Shown: positions 7,961-16,868 of the stretch, piece by piece
Position numbering within the stretch: position 1 is the stretch's first letter
How the letters are laid out: every line of letters begins with the position of its first letter
Source of the DNA: Aquabacterium sp. OR-4
GTDB taxonomy: Bacteria > Pseudomonadota > Gammaproteobacteria > Burkholderiales > Burkholderiaceae_C
NCBI RefSeq assembly: GCF_025290835.2
Contig: NZ_JAOCQD020000003.1
Span: forward strand, 783,688-847,687
Length of the DNA: 64,000 nt
Reading direction: 5' to 3'
The notes under the pieces: model-generated
The model's database searches: none
What the model was told of the DNA's origin: nothing
Seen by the model: only the letters and a program-made list of their open reading frames with translations
Translations under genes and position numbers: made by a program

Positions 7961-9016
7961 TCACTCGGGCGCGTCGTGCGCGCGCTGCTGGGTGCGCAGG
8001 TAGCGCTGCATCACTGCCGGGTCGCTCACGCCCAGCCAGGAGGCCACGGTGTCGGGCGCATGACCCAGCGCCAGCTGCCGCAGCGCAAAGCTGTGGCGCA
8101 GCCGGAATGATCCGCCCGCGGCACGCGACGGGATGTCGGCATCGGCCAGCACGGCACAGCCAGCCTCGTACTGCGCCACCTTGCCCCAGGGCTTGCCGGT
8201 GCGGGTGGAGGGCAGCAGCCAATCGCCCGGGATGCCCAGCTGCGCGCGCAGTCGCAGCCAGGCGGCCAGCACGCGCGCCGCCCAGGCCGCCAGCGGGGCC
8301 TCGTGAGTGGGGGCATTGCCGTTGGCCGGCACGCGCACCCACAGGCGCTGCGCGCAAGGGCTGCGCGGCGGCCTGATCAGCTCACCGTCGGGGGGCTGAT
8401 CAGGCCAGGCGAGGTGGGCGCCGGCAGCGGCGTGCCGCAGCGACAGGGCCGCATCCACATCGCGACAGGTGAGTGCCCGGATATCACCTGGGCCCAGGCC
8501 TGCACCCAGTTGCAGGGCCGCGGCAGTGACGTTGCGCAGGTCTTGCCAACGCGCCAGGCGGTCGGCACGTGCGAGCTGGTGCTGGCAGCCGATGCTGCGC
8601 AGCAGCCGCCGGACTTCGGGCGCGCTGAGGTGCTCGATGGTCTCGTTGTGGCGTGGCAAGTTGGCCAGGCGCACCTCGGGGCGGGCGGCCAGCAATTGAT
8701 CGGCGGCGGTTCCGCCCCTGGGTGCGGTTGCGGACCAGGTTTGCACCCGACGCACCAGGCTCATCAGCCGCCAGGCATAGCGCGGCGTGAGCGATTCGCC
8801 CTTGGGCAGCATGGCCTCGCGCGCGGCCACAAAGGCGCCGAGCGCCACGCTGTCGAGCTGGGCCAGATCGCGCACAGGCGGTACTTGCCCCAGACACCAG
8901 TGCACCAGGGCGCCCCACATGGCCGAGTAGACGGCCTGCGATGAAGGGCGGTGCAGGCGCCCCAGTCGATGCTCTTCGGCGAGCCAGCGATCGAAAGTGG
9001 ATTGAATTTCAAACAT
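7961..9016 (-). CDS. Tyrosine recombinase-like protein with degenerate active site
   Basis: 351 residues from the ATG at 9016. The N-terminal ~110 residues are helical, like a core-binding domain. The C-terminal part resembles the integrase catalytic fold: LQLGAGLGPGDIRALTCRDV, GSFRLRHSFALRQLALGHAP, ASWLGVSDPAVMQRYLRTQ. The final Tyr and one Arg (RLRH) are present. The first catalytic Arg (usual GLRxxE) appears as Gly in GLGPGD, the His two residues before LRH is Phe, and the LGH His is Val. It may therefore be inactive in strand exchange and act as a DNA-binding protein. No phage or transposon genes flank it. A 12-bp inverted repeat starts 4 bases upstream. Confidence 0.75.
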   Translation of the reverse strand: MFEIQSTFDRWLAEEHRLGRLHRPSSQAVYSAMWGALVHWCLGQVPPVRDLAQLDSVALGAFVAAREAMLPKGESLTPRYAWRLMSLVRRVQTWSATAPRGGTAADQLLAARPEVRLANLPRHNETIEHLSAPEVRRLLRSIGCQHQLARADRLARWQDLRNVTAAALQLGAGLGPGDIRALTCRDVDAALSLRHAAAGAHLAWPDQPPDGELIRPPRSPCAQRLWVRVPANGNAPTHEAPLAAWAARVLAAWLRLRAQLGIPGDWLLPSTRTGKPWGKVAQYEAGCAVLADADIPSRAAGGSFRLRHSFALRQLALGHAPDTVASWLGVSDPAVMQRYLRTQQRAHDAPE

Positions 9017-9019
9017 AAA

Positions 9020-9105
9020 TGAACTAACGGCTAAACAGCACTTAACTACTTCGGTCAACACCACGACCCAGCAAAGAGCATAGAACAAACCCGGCCGTTA
9101 GTTCA
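9020..9105. repeat. 12-bp perfect inverted repeat upstream of the recombinase-like gene
   Basis: TGAACTAACGGC (9020-9031) and its exact reverse complement GCCGTTAGTTCA (9094-9105), separated by 62 bp of AT-richer sequence. The left arm covers the ribosome-binding zone of the recombinase-like gene, which has no visible Shine-Dalgarno sequence. The right arm ends just before a TTG that could start the opposite frame. This could be an autoregulatory operator or a recombination core site. Confidence 0.85.
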
Positions 9106-9208
9106 CTTGTTCGTGGTCGCCTTCGCCCACTCCCTCTTGAATCTGGCGCCATCGCCAGCAACTATCCAACAGCCGCTGCCTCTGTCCGGCGTTTCGCCCG
9201 CCCCCGCC

Positions 9209-9541
9209 ATGCCCAGCACCCGCCCGAACCCACCGACCCTGCCGCCTGCCCTGCAGTCACTGGCCGCGATGGCCTTGCTGCTGGAGAAGCTCGAGCGCCA
9301 GCCGCGCAAGGCCAGCGCCACGCAGTACCGCCAGGTGGCCGCCCAGGTGCAGCGGCTGCTCGGCCAGGCGCAGCCCGGGCCGGCTTTCGAGCAGCTGCTG
9401 CAAACCCTGCCCGCGATGGCCGAGCTCTACGAGAACCTGCACTACGCACACGCCGGACTGTGCCGCGCGCCGCTGCAGCCCGCCCTGGATGCCGAGCTGT
9501 CGGCCGGCGCCGCCATCCGGCGCGCCCGCGGCATGGCCTGA
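9209..9541 (+). CDS. Small hypothetical helical protein
   Basis: 110 residues from the ATG at 9209; the frame is open back to a TTG at 9107, but that extension is Pro-rich and less convincing. The protein is helical (LQSLAAMALLLEKLERQPRK, QVAAQVQRLLGQAQ, FEQLLQTLPAMAELYENLHYAH) and ends in AAIRRARGMA. I do not recognise a family. It diverges from the recombinase-like gene across the 12-bp inverted repeat, and its stop codon abuts the stop of the convergent LysR gene, so it is probably a real, tightly packed gene. Confidence 0.65.
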   Translation: MPSTRPNPPTLPPALQSLAAMALLLEKLERQPRKASATQYRQVAAQVQRLLGQAQPGPAFEQLLQTLPAMAELYENLHYAHAGLCRAPLQPALDAELSAGAAIRRARGMA

Positions 9542-10507
9542 TCAGCGCACGGCGGCGCGGCCGGCCGCCGCCTGCGCCACCTCGCGCAGACAGCCGATGA
9601 ACTGCTCGGCCGCCGGCGCGCGCAGGCGCCCGCGCAAGGTGATCAGGCCCACCGGTGGCAGCTCGATCGGCACCGCCACCGGCAGCACCTTGGCCAGGCC
9701 CATCGCCGCAAAGTGTTCGGCCACCGAGCGCGCCCAGAAACCCACCGCACCCAGGTCGCACAGGCCGCTCAGCGTCACCAGAAACGAGGCCGTCTCGATC
9801 ACGTCGGCCGGCGGCTGCAGCCGGTGCTTGTAGAACAGCTGGTTCAGCTTGATGCGTGACGAGGCCCAGGCCGGTGGCATCACCCACGGCAGGCCGGCCA
9901 GATCGGCCCAGCGCACGCGGCTGCGCCCGGCCAGCGGGTGCTGCGGCGCCACCACGATGCACATCGCCTCGGCGTAGAACGCCTCGGTTTCCAGGTCGGG
10001 CGCGGCATAGCCGGGCTCCAGCCGGCTGACCAGCAGATCAAGCTCGCCCTCGCGCAGGCGCGGCAGCAGCCGGGTCAGGTCGCCCTCTTCCACGGCCAGC
10101 GTGGTTTGCGCCGAGCGCGCCTTCATCACTGCCACGGCCTGCATCAGCAGCACCGGTGTGGCCACCACCATCGCGCCCACCCGCACCCGGCCGGCCGCGC
10201 CGCTGGCCACGGCCTGCAGCTCTTCGCGCGTGCGCTCGAGGTCGGCCAGCACCGAGCGCGCAAAACGCACCACCGTCGCGCCATACGCGGTGGGCTCGGT
10301 GCCGCGCGTGCTGCGCACGAACAGCGGCAGATCGAACAGGCGCTCCACCTCGACCAGGGTCTTGCTCACCGCCGGCTGGGTCAGCGACAGGTACTCCGAC
10401 GCCCGGCCCAGGTGGCGAAACTGGTCCAGCGCCAGCAGCAGCTGCAAGTGCTTGAGCTTGAGGTTCGAGCGCAGCAGGCGCTCCACCCGGGCGTCGGTCT
10501 TGGTCAT
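9542..10507 (-). CDS. LysR-family regulator of the sugar-acid cluster
   Basis: About 321 residues from the ATG at 10507 (a GTG/ATG farther up at 10534 is less likely). The N-terminal winged helix has LKLKHLQLLLALDQFRHLGRASEYL and LTQPAVSKTLVEVERL; the effector domain follows (RVRVGAMVVATPVLLMQAV, DLLVSRLEPGYA, PWVMPPAWASSRIKLNQLF). The N-terminal layout, with the extended NLKLKHLQLL opening, is like GbpR/CbbR-type regulators of sugar or sugar-acid genes. It is divergent from the TctC-UxaA-ALDH-aldolase operon, about 110 bp away, and is its likely regulator. Confidence 0.9.
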   Translation of the reverse strand: MTKTDARVERLLRSNLKLKHLQLLLALDQFRHLGRASEYLSLTQPAVSKTLVEVERLFDLPLFVRSTRGTEPTAYGATVVRFARSVLADLERTREELQAVASGAAGRVRVGAMVVATPVLLMQAVAVMKARSAQTTLAVEEGDLTRLLPRLREGELDLLVSRLEPGYAAPDLETEAFYAEAMCIVVAPQHPLAGRSRVRWADLAGLPWVMPPAWASSRIKLNQLFYKHRLQPPADVIETASFLVTLSGLCDLGAVGFWARSVAEHFAAMGLAKVLPVAVPIELPPVGLITLRGRLRAPAAEQFIGCLREVAQAAAGRAAVR

Positions 10508-10618
10508 GTCAAAAACGGCAACAAGCCTGTCCACTTCTTCATTGGACGGCGATGTTAGGCCAACGCATCATGCGCGCCACTCGGTGCCCAGACACCGCGA
10601 CCTCCGGAGACACAACCC

Positions 10619-11599
10619 ATGCGCCATCCCCGCCTCACCCGCCGCCAGTTCGGGCTCTCGTCACTGGCCGCCGCCGTGCCCTCGCTGGGCCTGGCCTCCA
10701 CCTACCCTGACCGGCCCATCACCTTCATCTGCCCCTGGCCCGCCGGCGGCACGGCCGACACGCTGATGCGCGCCCTGTGCACCGCCGCCGCCAAGCCGCT
10801 GGGCCAGCCGGTGGTGGTGGAGAACAAGGCCGGCGCCTCCGGCATGCTGGGCCTGAAGGCCCTGGCCAGCGCCAGGCCCGATGGCCACACCATCGGCCAG
10901 GTGCCGATCTCGCTGACCCGCTTTGCGCAGCTGGGCACGGTGCAGCTCGATCCGATGAAAGACCTCACCTACCTGGCCCGCGTGTCGGGCCAGACCTTCG
11001 GCATCGCGGTGCGCGCCGACAGTCCGTACAAGACACTGAAGGAGCTGGTGGCCGCGGCCAAGGCGGCGCCGGGCAAGATCACCTACGCATCGGCCGGCAT
11101 CGGCGGCGCCACGCATGTGGGCATGGAGGAGTTCGCGCACACCGCCGGCGTGCAGTTCAACCACATCCCCTACAAGGGTGGTGCCCCGGCGCTGCAAGAC
11201 CTGCTGGGCGGCCAGGTGGACGCGCTGGCCGACAGCAGCAGCTGGGCACCGCATGTCAAGGCCGGCAAGCTGCGCCTGCTGGGCACCTGGGGCGCGCGGC
11301 GCACGGTCGACTTTCCCGACGCACCCACGCTCAAGGAGCTGGGCTGGGACGTGGTGGTCGATGCTCCCAACGGCATCGGCGCGCCCAGGGGCCTGGAGCC
11401 GGCCGTCGAGAAGCGCCTGCGCGAGGCCTTCAAGGCCGCGGCCAACAGCGCCGAGTTTCTGGCCGCCTGCGACAAAATCGACGCCCCGCCGATGTACCTG
11501 GACGGCCCCGACTACGCGGCCTACATCGCCGCCACCTACAAGCGCGACACGCAGCTGATTGAACGCCTCAAGCTGCGCGAGCTGCTGGCCAAGGGCTGA
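10619..11599 (+). CDS. Bug/TctC-family extracytoplasmic substrate-binding protein
   Basis: 326 residues. The N-terminus RHPRLTRRQFGLSSLAAAVP has a Tat-like RRQFG motif and a short hydrophobic stretch, so export is likely. The mature part matches the Bug fold: YPDRPITFICPWPAGGTADTLMRAL, VVENKAGASGMLGLKALA, HIPYKGGAPALQDLLGGQVDAL. Such proteins bind carboxylates (often C4-C6 organic or sugar acids) in the periplasm for tripartite tricarboxylate transporters. No TctA/TctB membrane genes are in the window, which is common in Burkholderiales. Being first in the operon before a sugar-acid dehydratase, it probably binds an aldarate or related acid. Confidence 0.92.
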   Translation: MRHPRLTRRQFGLSSLAAAVPSLGLASTYPDRPITFICPWPAGGTADTLMRALCTAAAKPLGQPVVVENKAGASGMLGLKALASARPDGHTIGQVPISLTRFAQLGTVQLDPMKDLTYLARVSGQTFGIAVRADSPYKTLKELVAAAKAAPGKITYASAGIGGATHVGMEEFAHTAGVQFNHIPYKGGAPALQDLLGGQVDALADSSSWAPHVKAGKLRLLGTWGARRTVDFPDAPTLKELGWDVVVDAPNGIGAPRGLEPAVEKRLREAFKAAANSAEFLAACDKIDAPPMYLDGPDYAAYIAATYKRDTQLIERLKLRELLAKG

Positions 11600-11600
11600 C

Positions 11601-13118
11601 ATGTCTCCATTGATCCGCCTGCACCCGCACGACAACGTGCTGGTGGTGCGCCACCCGCTGGCACTCGGCCAGGAGCTGCCGGATTTCGGCCTGAAGCTCA
11701 AGGCCCAGGTGCCCGCCGGCCACAAGATCGCCGCGTGCCGCATTGCCGCCGGCGAGCATGTGCGCAAGTACAACGTGGTGATCGGCGCCGCCACGCGCGA
11801 GATCGCGCCCGGCGAGCATGTGCACGGCCACAACCTGGCCCTGGTGGACGAGTACCGCGACCCCGGCTTCGGGCTGGATGTGAAGCCGGTCGACTTTGTG
11901 CCGGCAGCGCAGCGCGCCCGCTTCATGGGTTACCAGCGGCCCAACGGCCGGGTCGGCACGCGCAACTTCATCGCGCTGATCAGCACGGTGAACTGCTCGG
12001 CCACGGCCATCCACCAGGCCGCGGCCCACTTCACGCCCGAGCGCCTGGCGGCCTACCCCCACATCGACGGCGTGGCCGCCTTTGCGCAGACCAGCGGTTG
12101 CGGCATGTCCAGCCCCAGCGAGCACTTCGACCTGCTGCGCCGGACCATCGCCGGCTACGCCACGCATGCCAATGTGGCCGCGGCGCTGATCGTGGGCCTG
12201 GGCTGCGAGCGCAACCAGGTGGCCGATCTGATCGCCACCCAGGGCCTGGGCGATCAGCCGCAGATCCGCAGCTTCGTGATGCAGGATTCGGGCGGCACCC
12301 GCGCCACCGTGGCCGCCCTGGTGGCCGCCATCGAGGCCATGCTGCCCGCCGCCAACGATGTGCGCCGCGTGCCCTGCAGCGCCGAGCACCTGATGATCGG
12401 CACCGAATGCGGTGGCTCCGACGGCTTCTCGGGCATTGGCGCCAACCCGGCGCTGGGCGCGGCGATGGACCTGCTGGTGCGCCACGGCGGCACCGCCATC
12501 CTCAGCGAGACGCCCGAGATCCATGGCGTCGAGTTCATGCTCACCCGCCGCGCCATCAGCCCGGCCGTGGGCCAGAAGCTGCTGGACCGCCTGGCCTGGT
12601 GGGCCGAGTACACGCGCGGCCACAACGCGCAGTTCAACGGCGTGGTCGGCGCCGGCAACCAGGCCGGCGGCCTGGCCAACATCTTTGAAAAGAGCCTGGG
12701 CTCGGCCATGAAGGGCGGCACCACGCCGCTGATGGCCGTCTACCACTACGCCGAGCCGATCACCCAGCACGGCTTCGTGTTCATGGACTCGCCCGGCTAC
12801 GACCCGGTGGCCACCACCGGCCAGATCGCCAGCGGCGCCAACCTGATCTGCTTCACCACCGGGCGCGGCAGCATGTTCGGCAGCAAGCCCGCGCCCACCC
12901 TCAAGCTGGCCAGCAACACGCCGATGTTCACGCGCCTTGAAGAAGACATGGACATCAACTGCGGCCTGGTGATCGACGGCGACTGCGACATCCAGCAGAT
13001 GGGCCAGCGCATCTTCGAGCACATCCTGCGCACCGCCAGTGGCGAGCGCACCAAGAGCGAGCTGCTGGGCCTGGGCGACCACGAGTTCGTGCCCTGGCAC
13101 CTGGGGATCGTGTCCTGA
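11601..13118 (+). CDS. UxaA-family altronate/galactarate-type dehydratase
   Basis: 505 residues, start ATG 11601 two bases after the previous stop. The N-terminal SAF-like domain (residues ~1-90: LIRLHPHDNVLVV, KIAACRIAAGEHVRKYN) joins a large C-terminal catalytic domain: YQRPNGRVGTRNFIALISTVNCSAT, FAQTSGCGMSS, LIVGLGCERNQV, IGTECGGSDGFSGIGANPALG, CFTTGRGSMFGSKPAPTLKLASN. These are the Cys/His-bearing blocks of altronate and galactarate dehydratases, which remove water from C5/C6 sugar acids to give 2-keto-3-deoxy acids. Galactarate- and altronate-specific members are not separable by eye. The neighbouring aldolase and aldehyde dehydrogenase support aldarate catabolism. Confidence 0.9.
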   Translation: MSPLIRLHPHDNVLVVRHPLALGQELPDFGLKLKAQVPAGHKIAACRIAAGEHVRKYNVVIGAATREIAPGEHVHGHNLALVDEYRDPGFGLDVKPVDFVPAAQRARFMGYQRPNGRVGTRNFIALISTVNCSATAIHQAAAHFTPERLAAYPHIDGVAAFAQTSGCGMSSPSEHFDLLRRTIAGYATHANVAAALIVGLGCERNQVADLIATQGLGDQPQIRSFVMQDSGGTRATVAALVAAIEAMLPAANDVRRVPCSAEHLMIGTECGGSDGFSGIGANPALGAAMDLLVRHGGTAILSETPEIHGVEFMLTRRAISPAVGQKLLDRLAWWAEYTRGHNAQFNGVVGAGNQAGGLANIFEKSLGSAMKGGTTPLMAVYHYAEPITQHGFVFMDSPGYDPVATTGQIASGANLICFTTGRGSMFGSKPAPTLKLASNTPMFTRLEEDMDINCGLVIDGDCDIQQMGQRIFEHILRTASGERTKSELLGLGDHEFVPWHLGIVS

Positions 13119-13137
13119 TCTCACCTTCTGCATAGCC

Positions 13138-14628
13138 ATGACCCTCACCCTGACCCGCACCGACCTGATCCGCACCCGCCACCTCATCGCCGGCCGGTGG
13201 GTGGACAACCGCGAGGGCCGCGAAGGCGCGCGCCTGGCGGTCACCAACCCGGCCGACGGATCGCTGATCACCGAGGTGGCCGACGGCGGCGCCGCCGACG
13301 CCCAGGCCGCCGCCGATGCCGCGCACGCAGCCTTCGCCGGCTGGCGCGCCACGCCGGCCAAGGCGCGCGCGGCCATCGTGCGCAAGTGGCACGACCTGAT
13401 CCAGGCCCATGCCCAGGATCTGGGCCGGCTGATCAGCCTGGAGCAGGGCAAGCCGCTGGCCGAAGGCCTGGGCGAGGTGCAGTACGCTGCGAGTTATGTG
13501 CAGTGGTTTGCCGAACAGGCCACGCGCAGCAATGGCGAGCTGATTCCCGCGCCGGTGAGCGGCCGGCGCATGCTGGCCATGCCCGAGCCGGTGGGCGTGG
13601 TGGCCGTGATCACGCCGTGGAACTTTCCGGCCGCGATGATCGCCCGCAAGATCGCGCCGGCCCTGGCCGCCGGCTGCACCGTGCTGGCCAAGCCGGCCGA
13701 AGACACACCGCTCACCGCGCTGGCGCTGGCGCTGCTGGCGCACGAGGCCGGCCTGCCCGCCGGCGTGCTGAACGTGGTGAGCGCCTCGCGCGAGCAAACC
13801 CCGGCGGTGGTGGACGCCTGGCTGGCCGATCAGCGCGTGCGCAAGCTCAGCTTCACCGGCAGCACGCCGGTGGGCATGCACCTGGCGCGCGCCTCGGCCG
13901 CCACGCTCAAGAAGCTGAGCCTCGAGCTGGGCGGCAACGCGCCCTTCATCGTGTTCGAGGACGCCGAGCTCGACACCGCAGTGGATGGCCTGATGGCCGC
14001 CAAGTTCCGCAATGGCGGCCAGACCTGCGTCTGCCCCAACCGCGTGTATGTGCACGAGGCCGTGCACGACGCCTTCGTGCAGAAGCTGGCCGCCCGCGTG
14101 GCCGCGCTGAAGGTGGGCCCGGCCAGTGAGCCCGCCTCGCAGATCGGCCCGATGATCAACGCCCGTGCGGTGGACAAGATCGAGCGCCACGTGGCCGATG
14201 CCGTGGCCAAGGGCGCCCGCGTGCTGGTGGGTGGCACGCGCCTGCAGGGCCCCGGCCTGGCCAGCCCGAACTACTACGCCCCCACCGTGCTGGTGGATGC
14301 CACGCCGGCCATGGACTGCGCCTGCGAAGAAACCTTCGGCCCGGTGGTGCCGGTCACGCGCTTTGCCAGCGAGGCCGAGGTGATCGCCCAGGCCAATGCC
14401 ACGCCCTACGGCCTGGCCGCCTACTTCTACACCCAGGACCTGCGCCGCATCCACCGCGTGACCGACGCACTGGAAGCCGGCATCGTGGGTGTCAACGAGG
14501 GCGCACTGGCCGCCGAGGCCGCGCCCTTCGGCGGCGTCAAGCACTCGGGCTACGGCCGCGAGGGCTCGGTGCACGGGCTCGAGGACTACCAGCACATCAA
14601 GTACGTCTGCCAGGGCAACCTGCAGTGA
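13138..14628 (+). CDS. NAD(P)-dependent semialdehyde dehydrogenase (GabD-like)
   Basis: 496 residues from the ATG at 13138. ALDH-superfamily landmarks: VVAVITPWNFPAAMIARKIAPAL (cofactor), KLSFTGSTPVGMHLA, LSLELGGNAPFIVFEDAE (general-base Glu), NGGQTCVCPNRVYVHE (nucleophilic Cys) and EETFGPVVPVTRF. Best resemblance is to succinate-semialdehyde dehydrogenases. In this operon, after a sugar-acid dehydratase and alongside an HpcH/HpaI aldolase, 2-oxoglutarate (2,5-dioxopentanoate) semialdehyde or tartronate semialdehyde would be a more sensible substrate; that is inference from context. Confidence 0.92.
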   Translation: MTLTLTRTDLIRTRHLIAGRWVDNREGREGARLAVTNPADGSLITEVADGGAADAQAAADAAHAAFAGWRATPAKARAAIVRKWHDLIQAHAQDLGRLISLEQGKPLAEGLGEVQYAASYVQWFAEQATRSNGELIPAPVSGRRMLAMPEPVGVVAVITPWNFPAAMIARKIAPALAAGCTVLAKPAEDTPLTALALALLAHEAGLPAGVLNVVSASREQTPAVVDAWLADQRVRKLSFTGSTPVGMHLARASAATLKKLSLELGGNAPFIVFEDAELDTAVDGLMAAKFRNGGQTCVCPNRVYVHEAVHDAFVQKLAARVAALKVGPASEPASQIGPMINARAVDKIERHVADAVAKGARVLVGGTRLQGPGLASPNYYAPTVLVDATPAMDCACEETFGPVVPVTRFASEAEVIAQANATPYGLAAYFYTQDLRRIHRVTDALEAGIVGVNEGALAAEAAPFGGVKHSGYGREGSVHGLEDYQHIKYVCQGNLQ

Positions 14629-14750
14629 CGCAGGCTGCGCCTGCACGCCGCGGGCCCCGCCGCCCCTAACATCGGCGGCCACGGCCGGTGCGGCAGGCAA
14701 GCCGCCGCCGCCGGCACTGCCGCCTTGCCCGAACACCGGAGACCGAGCCC

Positions 14751-15551
14751 ATGAGCAACCCCTTCAAGACCGCCATCACCAGCGGCCGGCAGCAGGTCGG
14801 CCTGTGGCTGTCGCTGGCCGACCCGTATGCCACCGAGCTGTGCGCCACCGCCGGCTTCGAGTGGCTGCTGATCGACGGCGAGCATGCGCCCAACGATGTG
14901 CGCAGCATCCTGCACGCGCTGCAGGCTGCCGCGCCCTACGGCAGCCACCCGGTGGTGCGCGTGGTGCAGGGCGAGACCGCACTGATCAAGCAGGTGCTGG
15001 ACATCGGCGCCAAGACCATCCTGGTGCCGATGGTCGACACCGCCGAGCAGGCCACCGCCATGGCCCGCGCGATGCGCTACCCGCCCCAGGGCCACCGCGG
15101 CGTGGGCGCGGCCGTGGCCCGCGTGTCGCAGTGGGGCGCGCGCACCAACTACCTCGACGAGGCCAACGACGAGGTGTGCCTGCTGGTGCAGGCCGAGACC
15201 GCCACCGCGCTGGGCAACCTGGAAGCCATTTGCGCGGTGGACGGCGTGGACGGCGTGTTCATCGGCCCGGCCGACCTGGCCGCGTCGATGGGCCACCGCG
15301 GCAACCCCGGTCACCCCGAGGTGCAGGCTGCCATCGACGGCGCCATCCGCCGCATCACCGCGGCCGGCAAGGCCGCCGGCACCCTCACCAGCGACATCGC
15401 CGCAGGCCAGCGCTACCTGGCGCTCGGCGCCCGCTTCGTGGCCGTGGGCATCGACACCAGCCTGCTGGCCCAGGCCACGCGCACGCTGGCGCGCACGTTC
15501 GGGCTGGGCGGCGCCCCGGTGGCGCCGGCCGCGGGCAGCGGGCCCTACTGA
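14751..15551 (+). CDS. HpcH/HpaI-family 2-keto-3-deoxy-acid aldolase (GarL-like)
   Basis: 266 residues from the ATG at 14751. TIM-barrel class II aldolase motifs: [118 protein letters not shown]. Glu in DGEH and QAET and Asp in GPADL are the metal-site residues. The family splits 2-keto-3-deoxyglucarate or HKHD-type substrates into pyruvate and an aldehyde. Last gene of the TctC-UxaA-ALDH set and stop-to-stop with the NUDIX gene. Confidence 0.92.
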   Translation: MSNPFKTAITSGRQQVGLWLSLADPYATELCATAGFEWLLIDGEHAPNDVRSILHALQAAAPYGSHPVVRVVQGETALIKQVLDIGAKTILVPMVDTAEQATAMARAMRYPPQGHRGVGAAVARVSQWGARTNYLDEANDEVCLLVQAETATALGNLEAICAVDGVDGVFIGPADLAASMGHRGNPGHPEVQAAIDGAIRRITAAGKAAGTLTSDIAAGQRYLALGARFVAVGIDTSLLAQATRTLARTFGLGGAPVAPAAGSGPY

Positions 15552-16100
15552 TCAGGCCCCGGCGCCCAGCTTGGCCAGAAAATGCGCCAGGTTGGGATCG
15601 CTGGGCAGCTGCGCGGCGGCGGCAAAGTCGAACCAGCGCACGCCGTGGAACTCAAGCTCGTCGAAGCGGATGGGCGCGTGGCGCGGGTGGCGGATGGGAT
15701 ACCACAGCGACACATCGGTGTGGCCGCTGGTGAGCCCCACCGTGGTGGTGACCGACACCATCAACGGCGCCGGCACCTGCTGGGCGTCGATCACGATGCC
15801 CAGCTCCTCGTGCAGCTCGCGCACCACGGTGTGGCGCGGGTCTTCGCCCGGCTCGACATGGCCGCCGCTGGGCAGCCAGCGCTGGGCGTTGCGGTGGTCC
15901 ACCAGCAGGATGTGGCCATCGTCCACCACCGGAAAATAGGCCACCAGGTGCTTGGGCGGCGTGGCGGGTTTGGCCGTGCGGTACAGCGGTGCACCCGAGG
16001 CCGCCCACTGGCGTGCGTCCAGCCACTGCGCACGCTCATCGTCGGCGCTGGGTTCGATCAGGTCGATCTGCGACAGTACAAGACTCTGCATGGTGCCCAT
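15552..16100 (-). CDS. NUDIX hydrolase
   Basis: 182 residues from ATG 16100 (ATG 16091 also possible). The NUDIX box is complete: Gly-Gly in SGGHVEPGEDPRHT followed by VVRELHEELGI, giving GX5EX7REUXEEXGU. The region before it, HLVAYFPVVDDGHILLVDHRNAQRWLPSGG, is the usual first strand. The N-terminal ~45 residues are acidic and variable. Family members hydrolyse nucleoside diphosphates linked to another moiety; the substrate is not predictable here. It is convergent with the aldolase, sharing only the stop codon boundary. Confidence 0.9.
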   Translation of the reverse strand: MGTMQSLVLSQIDLIEPSADDERAQWLDARQWAASGAPLYRTAKPATPPKHLVAYFPVVDDGHILLVDHRNAQRWLPSGGHVEPGEDPRHTVVRELHEELGIVIDAQQVPAPLMVSVTTTVGLTSGHTDVSLWYPIRHPRHAPIRFDELEFHGVRWFDFAAAAQLPSDPNLAHFLAKLGAGA

Positions 16101-16146
16101 TGTGCGTGGGCAGCAGGGCGTCAGCGCCGCTGGCGCCCCATCGGCC

Positions 16147-16488
16147 TCAACACTCCGGATCATCCATGAACACGCGCAGCTCCTGCGCGCAGCGGCAGGC
16201 GGCGGCCAGCCTGGCGGCCCAGCGGATGGCGTCCTCGCGCGTGGCGCAATCGAACACCGCGTAGCCGCCTTCGATCTGGCGGGTTGGCGCATAGCTGCCC
16301 GGCGTGGCCAGGCCATCGGCCGCCACGCGCACCACGGGCACCGCTTCGTCGATGCCGCCGCCAAAGACCCACACGCCGGCGGCCTTGGCCTCGCGCACCA
16401 CGGCCCGCGCCGCGGCCGCCACCGCCGGCAACTCGTCGGCCGGGCAAACCATGGCGCTGCTGGGAAACGAGATCAGGTACTTGGCCAT
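16147..16488 (-). CDS. YciI-family (YCII-related) small protein
   Basis: 113 residues from the ATG at 16488 (MAKYLISFPSSAM). It has the ferredoxin-like alpha+beta pattern of the YciI/DGPF family: an initial strand, a long helix AVVREAKAAGVWVFGGGID, and the strand-helix IEGGYAVFDCATREDAIRWAARL. The DGPF motif itself is replaced. Function in this family is mostly unknown; some members are hydrolases and others are fused to sigma-factor systems. It lies in a row of small same-strand genes (NUDIX, YciI, DUF4287). Confidence 0.8.
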   Translation of the reverse strand: MAKYLISFPSSAMVCPADELPAVAAAARAVVREAKAAGVWVFGGGIDEAVPVVRVAADGLATPGSYAPTRQIEGGYAVFDCATREDAIRWAARLAAACRCAQELRVFMDDPEC

Positions 16489-16498
16489 CGCCCGCCCC

Positions 16499-16720
16499 TC
16501 AGGCTGCAGGCCGGTCGGCCAGAAACGCGGCCACCAGCGCATTGGCATGCCCGTGGCCCAGGCCGTGCGTGGCCTTCAGCAGGGCCACCAGCGCCATGTG
16601 CTTCAACGGGCCGGCCTGGGCCAGCACGTTCATCCAGTGCGCAATGGGCTGGCCGTAGGTCTTCTCGATCGACGGAAAGTAGGCGGCTGGCCCCTTCGGC
16701 CGGGTTTCATGGCTGGACAT
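16499..16720 (-). CDS. DUF4287-domain small protein
   Basis: 73 residues. The whole protein resembles the DUF4287 pattern: YFPSIEKTYGQPIAHWMNVLA, then LKHMALVALLKATHGLGHGHANALVAAFLA. The conserved GxGHGHANALV tail is intact. Function is unknown. The gene lies 10 bases upstream of the YciI-like gene on the same strand, so the two are probably cotranscribed. Confidence 0.85.
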   Translation of the reverse strand: MSSHETRPKGPAAYFPSIEKTYGQPIAHWMNVLAQAGPLKHMALVALLKATHGLGHGHANALVAAFLADRPAA

Positions 16721-16868
16721 TGCAACTCCTCGGCATCAAGGCCTGGCTTGAACGACAGGCACCGCGCCTGCACTGCCACACGACGAACGGGCAGGTGGCC
16801 CATCGACCCGGCCGGCCCCGCATTCAAGCGGGTTCACGCCGCCGGCTCCAGGCGGCGGCCGGCACGGG

